From: Gracilibacillus timonensis | Lineage (GTDB): Bacteria > Bacillota > Bacilli > Bacillales > Amphibacillaceae | Direction of reading: 5' to 3' | Assembly (NCBI RefSeq): GCF_900086715.1 | Contig: NZ_FLKH01000011.1 | Location: forward strand, 1-64,000 | Length of the DNA: 64,000 nucleotides | Part shown: piece by piece, positions 62,325 through 64,000 of the stretch | How positions within the stretch are numbered: the first letter of the stretch is position 1 | Layout of the letters: every line of letters begins with the position of its first letter | Position numbers and translations under genes: made by a program | The notes under the pieces: model-generated | Told to the model about the DNA's origin: nothing | Database searches by the model: none | The model's input: only the letters and a program-made list of their open reading frames with translations

Positions 62325-62615
62325 TTAGTATATTATTTGTTAATCTGTCCATAATGGTTTATGATAGCTTAATAAAGTTTTTTACTACATCCGTTCGTTT
62401 TGAAGGATAAGTGTGGCTTAAAGTAGGGAGTGCAGCTATTTTAAGATACCTATTCCCTTTCAAACATAGAATGGAAGGAGTAGTAGATACACCATTGCAT
62501 CGACAGAAACAAGGTCACAATTGCATAGTGCAGAAACGGGAACTGCCTACCTGGGGAATTTCGGTTAGACCTGGCTCTAACCGGGGTTTCGACGTTTTAA
62601 AGGAGGGTTTAATGA
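62325..62615 (+). promoter_or_regulatory. rpsK-rpoA gap with hairpins and a direct repeat
   Basis: About 290 bases, longer than I recall for B. subtilis. CGGTTA/TAACCG (62562-62567 with 62578-62583) lies inside a longer pairing GAAAC/GTTTC (62533-62537 with 62586-62590). TTGCAT-N3/4-CAGAAAC occurs twice, at 62495-62510 and 62521-62537. The open frame across it matches nothing. Possible structured rpoA leader. Confidence 0.5.
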
Positions 62616-63560
62616 ATGATCGAAATTGAAAAACCAAAAATTGAAACAGTAGAAATCAGCGATGATGCTACTTATGGTAAATTCGTTGTAGAACCACTTG
62701 AACGTGGATATGGTACTACACTTGGGAACTCCTTGCGTCGTATTCTATTATCTTCGCTCCCTGGCGCTGCTGTCACATCTGTTCAAATAGATGGTGCTTT
62801 ACATGAATTTTCAACAGTTGAAGGTGTTGTAGAGGATGTAACTACGATAGTTTTAAACTTGAAGAAACTTGCATTAAAGATCTATTCAGATGAAGAGAAG
62901 ACATTAGAAGTAGATGTTCAAGGTGAGGGTAAGGTTACGGCTGCGGATATTATTTTTGACAGTGATGTCGAAATTTTAAATCCGGATCTTCATATTGCTA
63001 CCGTTGGGAGTAATGGCCATCTGAAAATGAGAATTTCAGCACAAAGTGGTCGAGGATATCGCCCAGATGATTCTAATAACCATGAAGATCGACCAATTGG
63101 TGTTATTCCAGTTGACTCTATCTTCACTCCAGTATCTAAAATAACCTATCAAGTTGAGAATACGCGTGTCGGGCAAGACGCAAATTACGATAAACTAACT
63201 TTTGATGTATCGACTGATGGAAGTATCCGTCCAGAAGAAGCTGTCTCATTAGGAGCAAAAATCTTTACGGAACACATGGATATTTTTGTGAGTTTAACAG
63301 ATGAAGCAAAAAATGCTGAAATTATGATTGAAAAAGAAGAAGACCAGAAAGAGAAAGTGCTCGAGATGACAATTGAAGAACTCGACCTATCGGTAAGGTC
63401 TTATAATTGTCTAAAGCGTGCGGGTATTAATACGGTACAAGAATTGGCTCATAAATCGGAAGAAGACATGATGAAAGTTCGAAACTTAGGTCGTAAGTCA
63501 CTAGAAGAAGTGAAACACAAGTTAGAAGATCTAGGTCTAGGCTTACGAAAAGAAGATTAA
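62616..63560 (+). CDS. rpoA: RNA polymerase subunit alpha
   Basis: 314 residues, same as B. subtilis. N-terminal dimerisation domain [29 protein letters not shown], and C-terminal DNA-binding domain [57 protein letters not shown] is 9 bases before ATG 62616; ATG 62612 is out of frame. Assembles the polymerase with rpoB and rpoC from this window. Confidence 0.98.
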   Translation: MIEIEKPKIETVEISDDATYGKFVVEPLERGYGTTLGNSLRRILLSSLPGAAVTSVQIDGALHEFSTVEGVVEDVTTIVLNLKKLALKIYSDEEKTLEVDVQGEGKVTAADIIFDSDVEILNPDLHIATVGSNGHLKMRISAQSGRGYRPDDSNNHEDRPIGVIPVDSIFTPVSKITYQVENTRVGQDANYDKLTFDVSTDGSIRPEEAVSLGAKIFTEHMDIFVSLTDEAKNAEIMIEKEEDQKEKVLEMTIEELDLSVRSYNCLKRAGINTVQELAHKSEEDMMKVRNLGRKSLEEVKHKLEDLGLGLRKED

Positions 63561-63599
63561 TGAGGCCACTAGCGATATCGAACGAAGGAGGGATATTCC

Positions 63600-63953
63600 A
63601 TGGCTAGAAAATTAGGTCGTACGACAGATCAACGCTTAGCTTTACTTCGTGGATTAGCTACAGATTTAATCATCCATGAACGTATTGAAACAACAGAAGC
63701 GAAGGCAAAAGAACTACGCTCAGTAGTAGATAAAATGGTTACACTTGGTAAACGTGGTGACCTTCATGCACGTCGTCAAGCAGCATCGTTTCTATACAAT
63801 GCGGAGGCGAGTGAAGAGGAAGATGCCGTTCAAAAGCTTTTCAATGATATTGCAGGGCGCTATGAAGATCGTCAAGGCGGATATACGAGAGTGCTAAAAT
63901 TAGGACCTCGTCGCGGAGACGGAGCAGATATGGCAATCATTGAATTGGTATAA
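63600..63953 (+). CDS. rplQ: 50S ribosomal protein L17
   Basis: 117 residues. Tunnel-exit protein: [64 protein letters not shown] conserved. GGAGGG before the ATG. Last gene seen; only 47 bases without visible terminator remain before the window ends. Confidence 0.97.
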   Translation: MARKLGRTTDQRLALLRGLATDLIIHERIETTEAKAKELRSVVDKMVTLGKRGDLHARRQAASFLYNAEASEEEDAVQKLFNDIAGRYEDRQGGYTRVLKLGPRRGDGADMAIIELV

Positions 63954-64000
63954 AATTCCATAACCGCAATGTTAAGGGGCAGGACACAATCTCGTTCAGA

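Noticed and set aside
62411-62629. 72-residue open frame between rpsK and rpoA
   Set aside because: No ribosome binding site, no recognised family, overlaps the rpoA start and the repeats of a likely leader.

Overview
The window comes from a low-GC Firmicute of the Bacillaceae. The gene order matches the Bacillus subtilis block rrn - ctsR-mcsA-mcsB-clpC - radA - yacL - ispD-ispF - gltX - cysE-cysS-mrnC-rlmB-yacP - sigH - rpmG-secE-nusG - rplK-rplA-rplJ-rplL - rpoB-rpoC - rpsL-rpsG-fusA-tuf - S10/spc/alpha operons. The proteins read like close relatives of the B. subtilis ones, with an acidic bias in the secreted binding protein that would fit a salt- or alkali-adapted genus. I do not assign a genus.

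Layout. 1-3290: end of an rRNA operon (16S-23S spacer, complete 23S, a promoter in the 23S-5S spacer, 5S, terminator). 3300-15800: an accessory stretch lying between the rRNA operon and ctsR. It holds a broken acetyltransferase, a two-component system of the YesM/YesN type, a sugar ABC importer (lipoprotein plus two permeases, no ATPase) with a YesL-like protein, two PH-domain membrane proteins (YdbS/YdbT), an Eis-like acetyltransferase and an MgtC-family protein. Two good CcpA (cre) sites lie at the start of the two sugar transcription units. 15800-20440: the class III heat-shock operon with its CtsR operator. 20440-31900: radA, yacL, isoprenoid, tRNA-charging, cysteine (T-box controlled), RNA maturation and sigH genes. 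31900-64000: the transcription/translation block from nusG to rplQ, essentially one continuous run of highly expressed genes with recognisable promoters and several structured RNA leaders (L10 leader, S10 leader, a candidate L1 site, an rpoB leader).

Two genes expected from the B. subtilis order are missing: disA (between radA and yacL) and map (between adk and the KOW gene). The region most worth follow-up is the 530-base gap between secE and nusG. It has its own extended -10 promoter and can fold into a closed multi-helix RNA with a possible pseudoknot that I cannot match to a known family. Other unexplained structured intervals lie upstream of rpoB, between nusG and rplK, between rpoB and rpoC, upstream of rpoA, and in a repeat family seen at about 11340 and 20503.

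The parts fit together: the rRNA operon supplies 23S with a long processing stalk, and mrnC, encoded 26 kb downstream, is the Mini-III family that trims such stalks in B. subtilis. The ribosomal protein operons carry feedback leaders; the Clp/CtsR/McsAB unit is autorepressed.
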